From: Novosphingobium sp. Leaf2
GTDB taxonomy: Bacteria; Pseudomonadota; Alphaproteobacteria; Sphingomonadales; Sphingomonadaceae
NCBI RefSeq assembly: GCF_001421325.1
Contig: NZ_LMJY01000001.1
Location: 255,501 to 319,500, forward strand
DNA length: 64,000 bases
Direction: 5' to 3'
Shown: in pieces, positions 36,054-45,319 of the stretch
Position numbering within the stretch: the first letter of the stretch is position 1
Layout: every line of letters begins with the position of its first letter
Program-made: the position numbers and the translations under genes
The notes under the pieces: generated by a model
The model's database searches: none
The model's input: only the letters and a program-made list of their open reading frames with translations
What the model was told of the DNA's origin: nothing

Positions 36054-37208
36054 TCAGTTTTTCGGAAACAGCGCGAGCAGGTTGCCCAGGTGATCGTGCA
36101 ACGCGCGTTCCTGCGCGGCGTCGCTGCGCCCGATGCGCACCACGGTCAGCAACTGATCGGGTGAGCCGATCACGTACTGGCCATATTCGCCAAGGCAGGC
36201 GAACACCGTTTTTGGCGCGGTGCCGGGCCACAGCTTCGCGCCGTCGCCACGCTCCCCCTGGTTGAGCCACACGCCCTCGCCAAAGCCGGGCTCACGCGGG
36301 GAGGGCGCCAGCATCGCCTGCACCCAGCGCCGGGGCAAGATCTGCGCCCCGCTGACGGAGCCGGTATGGCGCAGGAATTCGCCCAGGTTCGCCCAATCCC
36401 GAGCAGAGGCGGCGATCATGCCTGACCCGGTCATCGTGCCTGCGCGGTCGAAGCTGACGATCGTGGACGGCATGCCAATCGGCACCAGGATACGGCTGCG
36501 CAGGTATTCGTTTACGGCCAGCCGCCGCCGCTCGGGATTGCGGTCAGGCGACAGCACCCGGGCTGCCAGATCGGCAAGAATGACGGCGCTGGCAGAGGAA
36601 TGTTCGAACAACTTGCCGGCCGGCGCTTCGAGCGGCTGCGCTTCGGCATAGGCGGCCATATCGTCCCGCCCGTCCAGAAACAGCATGCGCGTGCGGTCCG
36701 ATTCGGACGTGAGCTTGCCCACGCCCATCCGCGCAGCTTCGACGTGGCGCAGGCCCGAGCGCATCTGCAACAGGTGCTTGAGGGTGATGACCCCGCGCGG
36801 ATCGCCGGGGCGCTGCCACTCGGGCACCGGCGCCGATTCGTTCAGTCGCAACCGGCCATCGCTGACCAACTGGCCGATCATCAGCGTCGTCACGCACTGG
36901 CCGGCGCTCCAGCCCGGCAGGCGGGTGTCGGGCCGGACATTGTCCCCATAGCGCTCGACGATCACCGCGCCGCGTTTCATGATCAGCAAGGCGTCGGTGT
37001 GCCCCACGGTCTCCTCATCGAACAGGCGATCGATAGCGCGCCCCAGCGAATCGCGTGGTGCGCCGCCGGTGTTTTTCATGGCGGCTATAGCTTGCGTGCT
37101 GGGCGGCGGGGGCGCGTCCGGCCCGCGCGAATGACAGCTGGCCAGCACCGGACCAAGGGCTAGCAGCGAAAGCATCGCGGCGATAAGGGGAGGGCGGCGC
37201 ACCGACAT
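36054..37208 (-). CDS. Serine hydrolase (beta-lactamase fold) lipoprotein with altered active site
   Basis: A 384-residue exported lipoprotein: signal residues 1-~22 end in the lipobox LASC. The mature part has the class C beta-lactamase / 6-aminohexanoate-dimer hydrolase fold, with LLIMKRGAVIVERYG, LKHLLQMRSGL and SGMIAASARDWANLGEFL. The active-site SxxK reads GWSAGQCV, so the general-base Lys is Gln; the usual YSS second motif reads FEHSSAS, so Tyr is His. Catalysis is doubtful. ATG 37208 is chosen at the signal peptide; the open frame above it is not conserved. Confidence 0.83.
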   Translation of the reverse strand: MSVRRPPLIAAMLSLLALGPVLASCHSRGPDAPPPPSTQAIAAMKNTGGAPRDSLGRAIDRLFDEETVGHTDALLIMKRGAVIVERYGDNVRPDTRLPGWSAGQCVTTLMIGQLVSDGRLRLNESAPVPEWQRPGDPRGVITLKHLLQMRSGLRHVEAARMGVGKLTSESDRTRMLFLDGRDDMAAYAEAQPLEAPAGKLFEHSSASAVILADLAARVLSPDRNPERRRLAVNEYLRSRILVPIGMPSTIVSFDRAGTMTGSGMIAASARDWANLGEFLRHTGSVSGAQILPRRWVQAMLAPSPREPGFGEGVWLNQGERGDGAKLWPGTAPKTVFACLGEYGQYVIGSPDQLLTVVRIGRSDAAQERALHDHLGNLLALFPKN

Positions 37209-37239
37209 GGCGCGCCGGTCATGTGCGAGGCTTTCGATA

Positions 37240-37638
37240 ATGGCAACCACCCGGCGATGGCGATCAGGGGAGAAGGGTGCCGGTAGCCCATACCCGGTGC
37301 GCCAGCCTTCGCGCTGGAAACGCAATCTGGCGATACTGATCACGCTGGTGCTTGTGGTGTGCCTGGCGCTGGTGTGGCGCGGGATGCAGGAAAAAGCGCT
37401 GGTGGGCGCGGCTTACGGTGCGCAATCGGGGTGCGTGTGCCGCTTTGTATCCCAGCGCCCGTTGGCCAGCTGCCAGGCGGATCTTGCGATTGCCGGCGTG
37501 GGCGGCACGGGGCGCTGGGTCTCGCTCTCGGAAGATGCCGCCAAGCACACCATCCACGCTTCCGTTCCGCTGCTGGCGCGGCAAAGCGCGGACTTCAGCA
37601 GCGATCGCGGCTGCCAGTTGGAGCCTTGGCAGGACTAA
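37240..37638 (+). CDS. Single-pass membrane protein, unknown function
   Basis: A 132-residue protein with a basic N-terminus, one membrane helix near residues 29-49 (LAILITLVLVVCLALVW) and a periplasmic domain containing four cysteines (SGCVCRF, ASCQ, RGCQ). The helix could be an uncleaved anchor. ATG 37240 follows GAGG; ATG 37207 is also in frame. Its start is only 31 bp from that of the divergent lipoprotein gene, so their promoters and leaders overlap. No family recognised. Confidence 0.7.
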   Translation: MATTRRWRSGEKGAGSPYPVRQPSRWKRNLAILITLVLVVCLALVWRGMQEKALVGAAYGAQSGCVCRFVSQRPLASCQADLAIAGVGGTGRWVSLSEDAAKHTIHASVPLLARQSADFSSDRGCQLEPWQD

Positions 37639-37647
37639 CGGGCGGGA

Positions 37648-38805
37648 TCAGTACGCGGCCTGCGTCGAATCGATCCAGCCCCCGCCGACCACCCGGTCCC
37701 CGGCATAGATGACCGCCGCCTGCCCTGGCGCCACGCCGTATTCCGGTTGATCGAAATGGATCGTCACCGGCGCGCCATCCCCCAGCGTGCCGTCCACGGA
37801 CACCGGCACCGGCTTTGCCAGCGAGCGGACCTTCGCCGTCAACGGACCCTGCGGCATCGGCCCGATCCGGTTGGTTTCAATCACCTTGGCAGAGGCAGTG
37901 GCCAGCAGGCGGCGCGGCCCTACGCGGACCTGGCGGGTGTCCGCCTCGATTCCCGTGACATACAACGGCTCAGGCTGACCGCCGATCTCAAGACCGCGTC
38001 GCTGGCCCACGGTGTAATGGATGACCCCGCGATGCGTGCCCAGCACCTGCCCGCTTTGCGCATGCACGATCTCGCCGGGCGCCTCGCCCTCGGGGCGTAC
38101 GGCGCGCACCACCTTGGCGTAATCGCCGTCCGGCACGAAGCAGATGTCCTGGCTGTCAGGCTTGGCCGCCACGCGCAGGCCCGCACCCTCGGCCAGTCGC
38201 CGGGTTTCGGTCTTGGGCAGTCCGCCCAGCGGAAAGCGCAGGAAGTCCAGCTGCGGGTCGGTGGTGCCGTAGAGAAAATAGCTCTGGTCGCGCGCGGGAT
38301 CGGCGGCGCGGTGCAATTCCGCCCCGGCCTTGCCCATGACCCGGCGCACGTAATGCCCGGTCGCCAGGCAATCGGCGCCCAGTTCGCGCGCCATCGCCAG
38401 CAGGTCGGTGAACTTGGGTCCCATGTTGCAGCGGATGCACGGGATCGGCGTGCGACCGGCCAGGTAATCGTCGGCAAAGCGTTCGACGACCTCTTCGCGA
38501 AAGGCGCTTTCATGGTCGAACACGTAGTGGGCGATGCCCAGCCGGTCCGCCACCGCGCGCGCATCACGAATGTCGTCGCCCGCGCAGCATGCGCCCTTGC
38601 GCCCGGTCGCCGCGCCGTAGTCGTACAGTTGCAGGGTCATGCCGATCACTTCGGCCCCGCTGGCCGCCGCCAGCGCCGCCACGACCGAGCTGTCCACCCC
38701 GCCCGACATCGCCACCACAATCCGGCGCGCGGTCATCGGGCGGGACAGCTGGAACAATTCGCCTGCATCGACATCGGGCGTGAGCAAGGGAGAAACCATG
38801 TTCAT
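37648..38805 (-). CDS. mnmA: tRNA-specific 2-thiouridylase MnmA
   Basis: A ~385-residue enzyme that thiolates U34 of tRNA Lys/Glu/Gln. The PP-loop is [13 protein letters not shown], the catalytic cysteines are in TPIPCIRCN and DSQDICFVP, and the C-terminal barrel follows ([24 protein letters not shown]). The start lies among ATG 38817, 38805 and 38799. It converges on the single-pass membrane protein gene. Sulphur for it would come from a cysteine desulfurase such as SufS. Confidence 0.96.
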   Translation of the reverse strand: MNMVSPLLTPDVDAGELFQLSRPMTARRIVVAMSGGVDSSVVAALAAASGAEVIGMTLQLYDYGAATGRKGACCAGDDIRDARAVADRLGIAHYVFDHESAFREEVVERFADDYLAGRTPIPCIRCNMGPKFTDLLAMARELGADCLATGHYVRRVMGKAGAELHRAADPARDQSYFLYGTTDPQLDFLRFPLGGLPKTETRRLAEGAGLRVAAKPDSQDICFVPDGDYAKVVRAVRPEGEAPGEIVHAQSGQVLGTHRGVIHYTVGQRRGLEIGGQPEPLYVTGIEADTRQVRVGPRRLLATASAKVIETNRIGPMPQGPLTAKVRSLAKPVPVSVDGTLGDGAPVTIHFDQPEYGVAPGQAAVIYAGDRVVGGGWIDSTQAAY

Positions 38806-38943
38806 CGCGCAGCCCATACAGCGATGCCTGCGCGATTCCTACCTTTTGTCACCCACGCGCCGCCGGGGCGACATCAAGCGCATGAAGAAAACGTGAAGGC
38901 GACCTTTACGATCCCTTGACCATCACGGCGTATAAGCGGGCTC

Positions 38944-39306
38944 ATGAGCATTGCACGCAACCCCACCAATACAGATACGACGAAAGGGCCCCTGTCGGAC
39001 GCAGCGGACATGCCGGGCCGCGTTGATGGCGTGCCTGCAGCCTTTGCGGCGATAGACTGGCAGGCCTTGCGGCAGCGCCTTTTCGCCGGAGCCGGCGCGC
39101 GCGAAGGGGGCCTGGGCAACGGCAGCGCGGCCACCCGGCTGCGGCTGCGCGGCAGCTTCGATGGCATCGCGGCATCCACGCTGGTCGCGTATCTGAGACC
39201 GTCATCGCTTGTTAACCCTGAAGGTTCAACCAATGGCAAGCCCCAGCCGATAGACCAGCCTTTCGCCGCAGGCGCAACCGCCGACGGCGAGCGAGGGTAC
39301 CCATGA
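38944..39306 (+). CDS. Small protein translationally coupled to sciP, unknown function
   Basis: A 120-residue protein with no membrane helix or signal peptide and no family I recognise. The middle (LRQRLFAGAGAREG, ATRLRLRGSFDGIAA) is the only ordered-looking part; the C-terminus is disordered. Its stop overlaps the sciP start as ATGA, so it is translated with the cell-cycle regulator and is likely real. Confidence 0.6.
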   Translation: MSIARNPTNTDTTKGPLSDAADMPGRVDGVPAAFAAIDWQALRQRLFAGAGAREGGLGNGSAATRLRLRGSFDGIAASTLVAYLRPSSLVNPEGSTNGKPQPIDQPFAAGATADGERGYP

Positions 39307-39602
39307 TCGAGAACCAGAAAATCCGTCCCGCGCAAGTGATCGGTCCGCTTGGCGAACCGCTGACGATCGATGACCTGCCGCCGCCCAACACCACGCGTTG
39401 GGTGGTCCGCCGCAAGGCTGAGGTCGTGGCCGCGGTCAACGGCGGGCTGCTTTCGATCGACGATGTGTGCGAGCGGTATCAGCTGACGCTGGAGGAATTC
39501 GCGTCGTGGCAGCGCGCTGTCGATCGCTCTGGCATGCAGGGCCTGCGGGTTACCCGCATCCAGCACTACCGCGATCTGTACGAACGCCAGCAGAAGTTCT
39601 GA
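39303..39602 (+). CDS. sciP: CtrA inhibitor SciP (DUF1153)
   Basis: A 99-residue helix-turn-helix protein matching Caulobacter SciP: GEPLTIDDLPPPNTTRWVVRRKAEVV, then the HTH in NGGLLSIDDVCERYQLTLEEF and SWQRAVDRSGMQGLRVTR. SciP restrains CtrA-activated transcription in the cell cycle. CGAGGG precedes ATG 39303. It overlaps the preceding small gene by 4 bp. Confidence 0.95.
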   Translation: MIENQKIRPAQVIGPLGEPLTIDDLPPPNTTRWVVRRKAEVVAAVNGGLLSIDDVCERYQLTLEEFASWQRAVDRSGMQGLRVTRIQHYRDLYERQQKF

Positions 39603-39624
39603 ATACTCTCAACGCGAAAGCATG

Positions 39625-39664
39625 ACGGGGCACGGTGAGCATCTTGCGCACCCTGCCCCGTTTG
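39625..39664. terminator. Terminator-like hairpin between sciP and maeB
   Basis: ACGGGGCA (39625-39632) pairs with TGCCCCGT (39654-39661), with inner GGTG/CACC pairing, then TTT on the plus strand. It sits between the converging sciP and maeB stop codons and probably ends the sciP transcript. Confidence 0.65.
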
Positions 39665-39667
39665 CGT

Positions 39668-41932
39668 TCAGCCCGCGATCCCGGCTGCGGCCAGTGCCGC
39701 CAGGTTCAGCACTTCAGGTGCGATCGCGGTCATTGGCACGATCTGCACGGGCTTTTCCATGCCCATCAGCATCGGTCCGATCGTGGTCGTTCCGCCCACC
39801 TCGCGCAGCAGCTTGGCGGAAATGTTGGCCGATTGCAGGCCCGGCATGATCAGCACGTTGGCCGGCGCGGTCAGGCGTGAAAACGGATACAGTGCCATCA
39901 CCTTGGGGTTGAGCGCGGCGTCCGGCGCCATCTCGCCTTCGTATTCGAAGTCCACCTGCCGCTCGTCGAGCAGGCGGATCGCCTCGCGCGCGGTATTGGG
40001 CAATTTGCCCGCGGGGTTGCCGAACGTGGCAAAGCTGAGGAACGCCACGCGCGGTTCATGGCCCAGCTTGCGGGCCACTGCGGCGGTTTCCGTGGCGATC
40101 ACCGCCAGTTCCTCGGCCGTCGGGCGCTCGTTGATCGTGGTATCGGCCATGAACACCGTGTGGTTCTTGCCCACCAGCATGTGAATGCCGAAAGGCAGCT
40201 TGCCGGGCGCCGGGTCCAGCACGCGGCGCACTTCCTTCATGGATTGGGCGAAGGGGCGGGTCATGCCGGTGATCATCGCATCGCCCTCACCCAGCTTCAG
40301 CAGCCCGGCGGCAAACAGGTTGCGATCGGTGTTGACCATGCGCTGCACATCGCGGCGCAGGAAGCCCCGCCGCTTCAGGCGTTCGTACAGCAGGTCCACC
40401 ATCGGCGCCACGTGATCGGATACCAGTGAGTTTTCGATTCTGAAGCTGCCGGGGTCGGGCACGCCCAGTTCCGCCATCTTGTCCAGAATGTCCTGCGTGC
40501 GTCCGACCAGCACCGGCTCTCCGTACTCGAAATCGCGGTACTGCACGGCTGCGCGCAGCACGACTTCGTTGTCGGCTTCGGCAAAGATCACCCGGCGCGG
40601 GTTGGCCTTCACTTGCGCGTACATGCGGGTCAGTACTGAAGTAGTGGGATTGAGCCGTGCCTTCAGCTGGTCGCGATAGGCCTCGAAATCCGCGATCGGC
40701 TTTTGCGCGACGCCGGACTCCATCGCGGCCCTGGCGACCGCCATCGGCACCACTTCCATCAGCCGCGGGTCGAACGGGGCGGGGATGATGTAATCGCGCC
40801 CGAACACCTGCGTTTCACCGCCGTAGGCCGCCGCCACATCCTCATGCACCTTTTCGCGGGCGAGTTCGGCGATGGCCGTGGCGGCGGCGATCTTCATCTC
40901 TTCGTTGATCGCGGTAGCGCGCACATCGAGCGCGCCGCGGAAGATGAACGGGAAGCCCAGCACGTTGTTGACCTGGTTGGGATAGTCCGACCGGCCGGTG
41001 GCGATGATCGCATCGGGCCGCACGGCCTTCGCTTCGGGCGGGGTGATTTCTGGGTCCGGGTTGGCCATCGCGAAGATGATCGGTTCGGGCGCCATGCGCT
41101 TGACCATATCCTGCGTGATCGCACCCTTGGCCGACAGGCCCAGCACCACGTCGGCGCCTTCGATGGCCTCTGCCAGCGTGCGTTTCGTCGTGGTAACGGC
41201 ATGGGCGGACTTGAACTGGTCCACCTTTTCGCGCCCGGGATAGATGACGCCGCGTGTATCGCAGACTAGCACATTTTCATGGCGCACGCCCATGGACTTG
41301 ATCAGCGAGGTGCACGCCAGCGCCGATGCGCCCGCGCCGTTCACCACCACCTTCACGTCCTCCAGCTTGCGGCCGGTGATCAGGCAGGCGTTGATCAGGC
41401 CAGCGGCGGCGATGATCGCCGTGCCGTGCTGGTCATCGTGCATCACCGGAATTTTCATCCGTTCGCGCAGCGCCTGCTCGATGATGAAGCATTCGGGGGC
41501 TTTGATATCTTCAAGGTTGATGCCGCCGAAGCTGGGCTCCATCATCGCGATCGCCTCGATCAGCGCCTCGGTGTCCTCGCTGGCCAGTTCGATGTCGATC
41601 GAATCGACGTCAGCGAAGCGCTTGAACAGCACCGCCTTGCCTTCCATCACCGGCTTGGAAGCCAGCGCGCCAAGGTTGCCCATGCCCAGAATTGCAGTGC
41701 CGTTGGAGATGACCGCCACCAGATTGCCCTTGGCGGTGTAGTCGTAAGCCGTCGCCGGATCGTCCGCGATCGCCTGCACCGGCACCGCGACTCCGGGCGA
41801 ATAGGCAAGGCTCAGGTCGCGCTGCGTGGCCATCGGCTTGGACGCGATGATCTCGATCTTACCCGGACGGATCGTCTGGTGATAGAAAAGTGCCTCGCGA
41901 TCCGTGAATTGGATCTTGCTTTTTTCGGACAA
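39668..41932 (-). CDS. maeB: NADP-dependent malic enzyme
   Basis: A 754-residue fusion of a malic enzyme domain (~1-430) and a phosphotransacetylase-like domain (~430-754). It decarboxylates malate to pyruvate with NADPH formation. Marks are AYSPGVAVPVQAI, GNLGALASKPVMEGKAVLFK, HDDQHGTAII, GAGASALAC and ATGRSDYPNQVNNVLGFPF. The PTA part, which usually binds acetyl-CoA and regulates, ends near GTTTIGPMLMGMEKPVQI. The start is TTG 41932 with GGGAG upstream. It is divergent from mutS. Confidence 0.96.
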   Translation of the reverse strand: MSEKSKIQFTDREALFYHQTIRPGKIEIIASKPMATQRDLSLAYSPGVAVPVQAIADDPATAYDYTAKGNLVAVISNGTAILGMGNLGALASKPVMEGKAVLFKRFADVDSIDIELASEDTEALIEAIAMMEPSFGGINLEDIKAPECFIIEQALRERMKIPVMHDDQHGTAIIAAAGLINACLITGRKLEDVKVVVNGAGASALACTSLIKSMGVRHENVLVCDTRGVIYPGREKVDQFKSAHAVTTTKRTLAEAIEGADVVLGLSAKGAITQDMVKRMAPEPIIFAMANPDPEITPPEAKAVRPDAIIATGRSDYPNQVNNVLGFPFIFRGALDVRATAINEEMKIAAATAIAELAREKVHEDVAAAYGGETQVFGRDYIIPAPFDPRLMEVVPMAVARAAMESGVAQKPIADFEAYRDQLKARLNPTTSVLTRMYAQVKANPRRVIFAEADNEVVLRAAVQYRDFEYGEPVLVGRTQDILDKMAELGVPDPGSFRIENSLVSDHVAPMVDLLYERLKRRGFLRRDVQRMVNTDRNLFAAGLLKLGEGDAMITGMTRPFAQSMKEVRRVLDPAPGKLPFGIHMLVGKNHTVFMADTTINERPTAEELAVIATETAAVARKLGHEPRVAFLSFATFGNPAGKLPNTAREAIRLLDERQVDFEYEGEMAPDAALNPKVMALYPFSRLTAPANVLIMPGLQSANISAKLLREVGGTTTIGPMLMGMEKPVQIVPMTAIAPEVLNLAALAAAGIAG

Positions 41933-42046
41933 GCGTCATCTCCCGGTTGCGCCATGCCCCCTAACCAATCCGTGGCCAACGCGATAGGGGAAAGGCGGTC
42001 TCAGGCAGCTTCCCAAAGTGTCAGGTGCGCCGCTAACGCCGTGCGC

Positions 42047-44650
42047 ATGACTTCCGCCGCGACTCCGATGATGGCGCAGTATCTTGCCTTGCGCGAACAG
42101 GCGGGGGACTGCCTGCTGTTCTATCGCATGGGTGACTTCTTCGAGCTGTTCTTCGAGGACGCCAGAACTGCCAGCCAGATCCTGGACATCGCGCTCACGA
42201 CGCGCGGGGAGCATCTGGGTCAGCCGATCCCGATGTGCGGGGTGCCGGTGCATGCCGCCGAAGGCTATCTTGCGCGCCTGATCAAGGCGGGGTGCCGTGT
42301 CGCGATTGCCGAGCAGACCGAAAGCCCGGCGCAGGCGAAGCAGCGCGGGGGTTCCAAGGCGCTGGTTTCGCGCGACATCGTGCGCTTCGTTACCGCCGGT
42401 ACGCTGACCGAGGAGGCCCTGCTGGAGCCGCGCCGCGCCAACGTGCTGGCGGCGGTATGCGAAGTGCGCGGCACGTTCGGCATCGCCGCCTGCGATATTT
42501 CCACCGGGCGGATGGAGCTTGAGGAATGCGCGCCCGACCACCTCCCGGCGGCCCTCGCACGGCTCAGCGCAAGCGAAGTGGTGGTGCCCGAGGGGTGGGA
42601 CGCTGCGCCCGAAGGGTCGATCCCACGCGGCGCCCATGAGTTTTCCTCTGACGGCGGTGAGGCGCGGCTCAAGCTGGTGCACGGCGTTTCGACGCTCGAC
42701 GGTTTCGGCACCTTCACCCGGCCGATGCTGGCGGCGGCGGGCGGGCTGATCGCGTATCTGGACCATGTGGGGCGCGGCAAGCTGCCATTGCTGTTACCGC
42801 CCGAAGCGCGCGCGGGCGATGCCACGCTGGCGATGGACGAGGCGACGCGCGCCAGCCTGGAAATTCTCGAATCCTCGCGCGGTGGGCGCGCCGGCAGCCT
42901 GATCGCGGCGATCGATCGCTGTGTCACCGGCGCGGGCGCGCGGCTGCTGGCCGAGGATATTTCGGCGCCGCTGACCGACCGGCTGGCCATCGCCGAGCGG
43001 CTGGAGCTGGTGGAATGGTTTCACGGCCATGCGCTGCGGCGCGACGATACGCGCGCCGCGCTGCGGGCGCTGCCAGACGTCGGGCGGGCGCTTGGCCGGG
43101 TGGTGGCGGGGCGTGGATCGCCCCGCGATCTGGGCCAGCTGCGCGATGGGCTGGCCGGTGCGCGCCAGTTGGGCGACCGGCTGCGCCAGATGGACGATGT
43201 TCCGGTGCTGCTGGGCAGGCTGCTGCCGTCGTTGGGCGGCCACGGCACGCTCGTCGATCATTTCGAACGGGCGCTGGTGCCCTCGCCGCCGACCGAGCGG
43301 GGGCAGGGCGGCTACATTGCTTCCGGGTACGATGCGGCGCTGGACGAATTGCGCCAGATGTCCGGCAACGCCCGGCGGGCCATCGCCGCGCTGGAGGCGA
43401 AGTACCGGGACGAGACGGGCGTTGCCGCGCTGAAGATCAAGCACAACAACGTCCTGGGCTATTTCATCGAAGTGCCCCAACGCCACGCGGACAAGCTGAT
43501 GGAGGCGGGCAGCGGCTTTTCCCATCGCCAGACGATGGCCGGCGCCATGCGCTTCAACGCGCTGGCACTGCACGAGGAAGCGGCGCGGATTACCGAGGCA
43601 GGCGGCCATGCGCTGGCGGCGGAAGAAGCCCACTTCGAGGAACTGGTCGCACTCGCTGTAGCGTCGCGCCGTCAGATCGCGCTGACTGCCGCCGCCCTTG
43701 CCCGCATCGACGTTGCGGCGGGGCAGGCGGAGCGCGCGGCGGAAGGCGGGTGGACGCGCCCGCAAGTGGTCGACGGCCTTTCGCTCGATATCGAAGGCGG
43801 GCGTCATCCGGTGGTGGAAGCGGCGCTAAAGAGCCAGGGCGAGCGCTTCGTGGCGAACGACTGCCGGCTGGCCAGCCACGACCGGCTGTGGCTGATCGGC
43901 GGGCCTAACATGGGCGGCAAGTCCACGTTCCTGCGGCAGAACGCGCTGATCGTGCTTCTGGCTCAGGCGGGCGGCTTCGTTCCGGCACAGTCCGCCCGGA
44001 TCGGCATGGTGGACCGCCTGTTCAGCCGCGTGGGGGCGTCCGACAATCTGGCGCGCGGGCGCTCCACTTTCATGGTCGAAATGGTGGAGACCGCCGCGAT
44101 CCTTGCGCAAGCAAGCCCGCGCAGCTTCGTCATCCTGGACGAGGTGGGGCGCGGCACGTCCACTTACGACGGGCTGGCGCTGGCATGGGCAGTGGCAGAG
44201 GCGGTGCACGAGACCAATCGCTGCCGCTGCCTGTTCGCCACCCATTATCACGAACTGGCCCGCCTGGCCGAAACGTGCGAGGCGCTGTCGCTGCATCACG
44301 TGCGCGCGCGCGAATGGAAGGGTGAACTGGTTCTCCTCCACGAACTGGCCGAGGGTCCGGCGGACCGCAGCTATGGCCTTGCCGTCGCGCGGCTTGCCGG
44401 GGTGCCGCCCAAAGTGATCAGCCGGGCAAAGTCCGTGCTGGATAAGCTGGAAAAGGGCCGCGCCGAAACCGGCGGGCTGGCCGCCGGCCTTGGAGACCTG
44501 CCGCTGTTTGCCGCCGCGCAAAACGTGCGCGAAGAAAAATGCGATACCTTGCGCGACACGCTGCGCGAAATGGATGTGGACGCGCTTGCTCCGCGCGATG
44601 CGCTGGAGATCCTCTACGATCTCAAGCGTGTGGCGGGAGCGGAATCTTAA
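42047..44650 (+). CDS. mutS: DNA mismatch repair protein MutS
   Basis: An 867-residue mismatch-recognition ATPase. The mismatch-binding Phe-x-Glu region lies in YRMGDFFELFFEDA near the N-terminus; the ATPase has Walker A GPNMGGKST, Walker B FVILDEVGRGTSTYDG and ATHYHEL. The frame stays open more than 750 bp upstream across maeB, but MutS similarity begins at ATG 42047. A 58-residue protein gene follows 23 bp later. Confidence 0.97.
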   Translation: MTSAATPMMAQYLALREQAGDCLLFYRMGDFFELFFEDARTASQILDIALTTRGEHLGQPIPMCGVPVHAAEGYLARLIKAGCRVAIAEQTESPAQAKQRGGSKALVSRDIVRFVTAGTLTEEALLEPRRANVLAAVCEVRGTFGIAACDISTGRMELEECAPDHLPAALARLSASEVVVPEGWDAAPEGSIPRGAHEFSSDGGEARLKLVHGVSTLDGFGTFTRPMLAAAGGLIAYLDHVGRGKLPLLLPPEARAGDATLAMDEATRASLEILESSRGGRAGSLIAAIDRCVTGAGARLLAEDISAPLTDRLAIAERLELVEWFHGHALRRDDTRAALRALPDVGRALGRVVAGRGSPRDLGQLRDGLAGARQLGDRLRQMDDVPVLLGRLLPSLGGHGTLVDHFERALVPSPPTERGQGGYIASGYDAALDELRQMSGNARRAIAALEAKYRDETGVAALKIKHNNVLGYFIEVPQRHADKLMEAGSGFSHRQTMAGAMRFNALALHEEAARITEAGGHALAAEEAHFEELVALAVASRRQIALTAAALARIDVAAGQAERAAEGGWTRPQVVDGLSLDIEGGRHPVVEAALKSQGERFVANDCRLASHDRLWLIGGPNMGGKSTFLRQNALIVLLAQAGGFVPAQSARIGMVDRLFSRVGASDNLARGRSTFMVEMVETAAILAQASPRSFVILDEVGRGTSTYDGLALAWAVAEAVHETNRCRCLFATHYHELARLAETCEALSLHHVRAREWKGELVLLHELAEGPADRSYGLAVARLAGVPPKVISRAKSVLDKLEKGRAETGGLAAGLGDLPLFAAAQNVREEKCDTLRDTLREMDVDALAPRDALEILYDLKRVAGAES

Positions 44651-44673
44651 CCGACGTGCGGTAGGGTGCCCCC

Positions 44674-44850
44674 ATGTTCGGCACCAAGATCAACCAGGTT
44701 TTCAAAAGCCGATGGCATGCGCTTGCCTGGTCGGCCGGAATGTTGATGACCGCATACTGCTCGATTCCCGCGACTGACGATGCCGACACGGATCAAAGCC
44801 AGACGGCGACAACGCAACATGCGCCGTCGCCGTGGGATTTAAACAAATAG
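44674..44850 (+). CDS. 58-residue membrane-anchored small protein after mutS
   Basis: Read by hand: ATG 44674 to TAG 44850, starting MFGTKINQVFKSRWHALAW. A hydrophobic segment (LAWSAGMLMTAYCSI, residues ~17-31) contains one cysteine, and the tail is hydrophilic and ends PSPWDLNK. It could be a single-pass or signal-anchored protein. The codon use fits a coding gene, and it lies 23 bp after mutS on the same strand. No function can be given. Confidence 0.6.
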   Translation: MFGTKINQVFKSRWHALAWSAGMLMTAYCSIPATDDADTDQSQTATTQHAPSPWDLNK

Positions 44851-44885
44851 TGTTTGGCCCTGGCCCACGTACGGGCTTGGCGTAA

Positions 44886-45206
44886 TCAGCTGTCGTCGCC
44901 GGCAAACTGGTCATCAGCGGCATTGCGGGTGCCGTAGCGGTTCTCCAGATCGTCCATTGTCTCCTCGCCGTCGTAGGCGGACATGTCGATTGTGCCACTG
45001 CGATCCATCTGGTTCATGTGATCGACAATGTCGGTGATGTTGTCCTCATCCTGGATGCCGCCCTTGACCTTTTCGGTGTCGCTAAGGCCCTGCGCGGCGG
45101 TGTTGCGGTCCATCGCCTGATCGGTGACGGTCTGCGACTGCGTGTCCTCGTCTTCCTGCTCGTTGTTGGTGGTTTCGGGGGCGAGGTCGTCGGGGCGGTC
45201 GATCAT
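44886..45206 (-). CDS. Small acidic protein, unknown function
   Basis: A 106-residue, strongly acidic, hydrophilic protein (runs such as NNEQEDEDTQSQ and ENRYGTRNAADDQ). ATG 45206 has a very good AAGGAGA ribosome site at 7 nt, better than any upstream start. There is no signal peptide or membrane segment; it looks largely disordered. It follows the siderophore receptor gene but a strong terminator intervenes, so it probably has its own promoter. Confidence 0.75.
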   Translation of the reverse strand: MIDRPDDLAPETTNNEQEDEDTQSQTVTDQAMDRNTAAQGLSDTEKVKGGIQDEDNITDIVDHMNQMDRSGTIDMSAYDGEETMDDLENRYGTRNAADDQFAGDDS

Positions 45207-45254
45207 CACAAATCTCCTTTGCACGGTAACGGACCAGTGCACGAGGCGGTTCCG

Positions 45255-45300
45255 CGAGACTAAAAAGCCCGGCCACGAAGGACCGGGCTTTTTAGTCTCG
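45255..45300. terminator. 18-bp perfect-stem bidirectional terminator
   Basis: Bases 45255-45272 pair perfectly with 45283-45300 around a 10-nt loop; the stem carries AAAAA on one side and TTTTT on the other next to GCCCGG/CCGGGC, so it can terminate on both strands. It lies 19 bp after the siderophore receptor stop codon. Confidence 0.9.
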
Positions 45301-45319
45301 GTTCAAACGGACCCGGAGA

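Noticed and set aside
41279..42046. Upstream extension of the mutS frame across maeB
   Set aside because: MutS similarity begins at 42047 and the extension is antisense to the malic enzyme gene.
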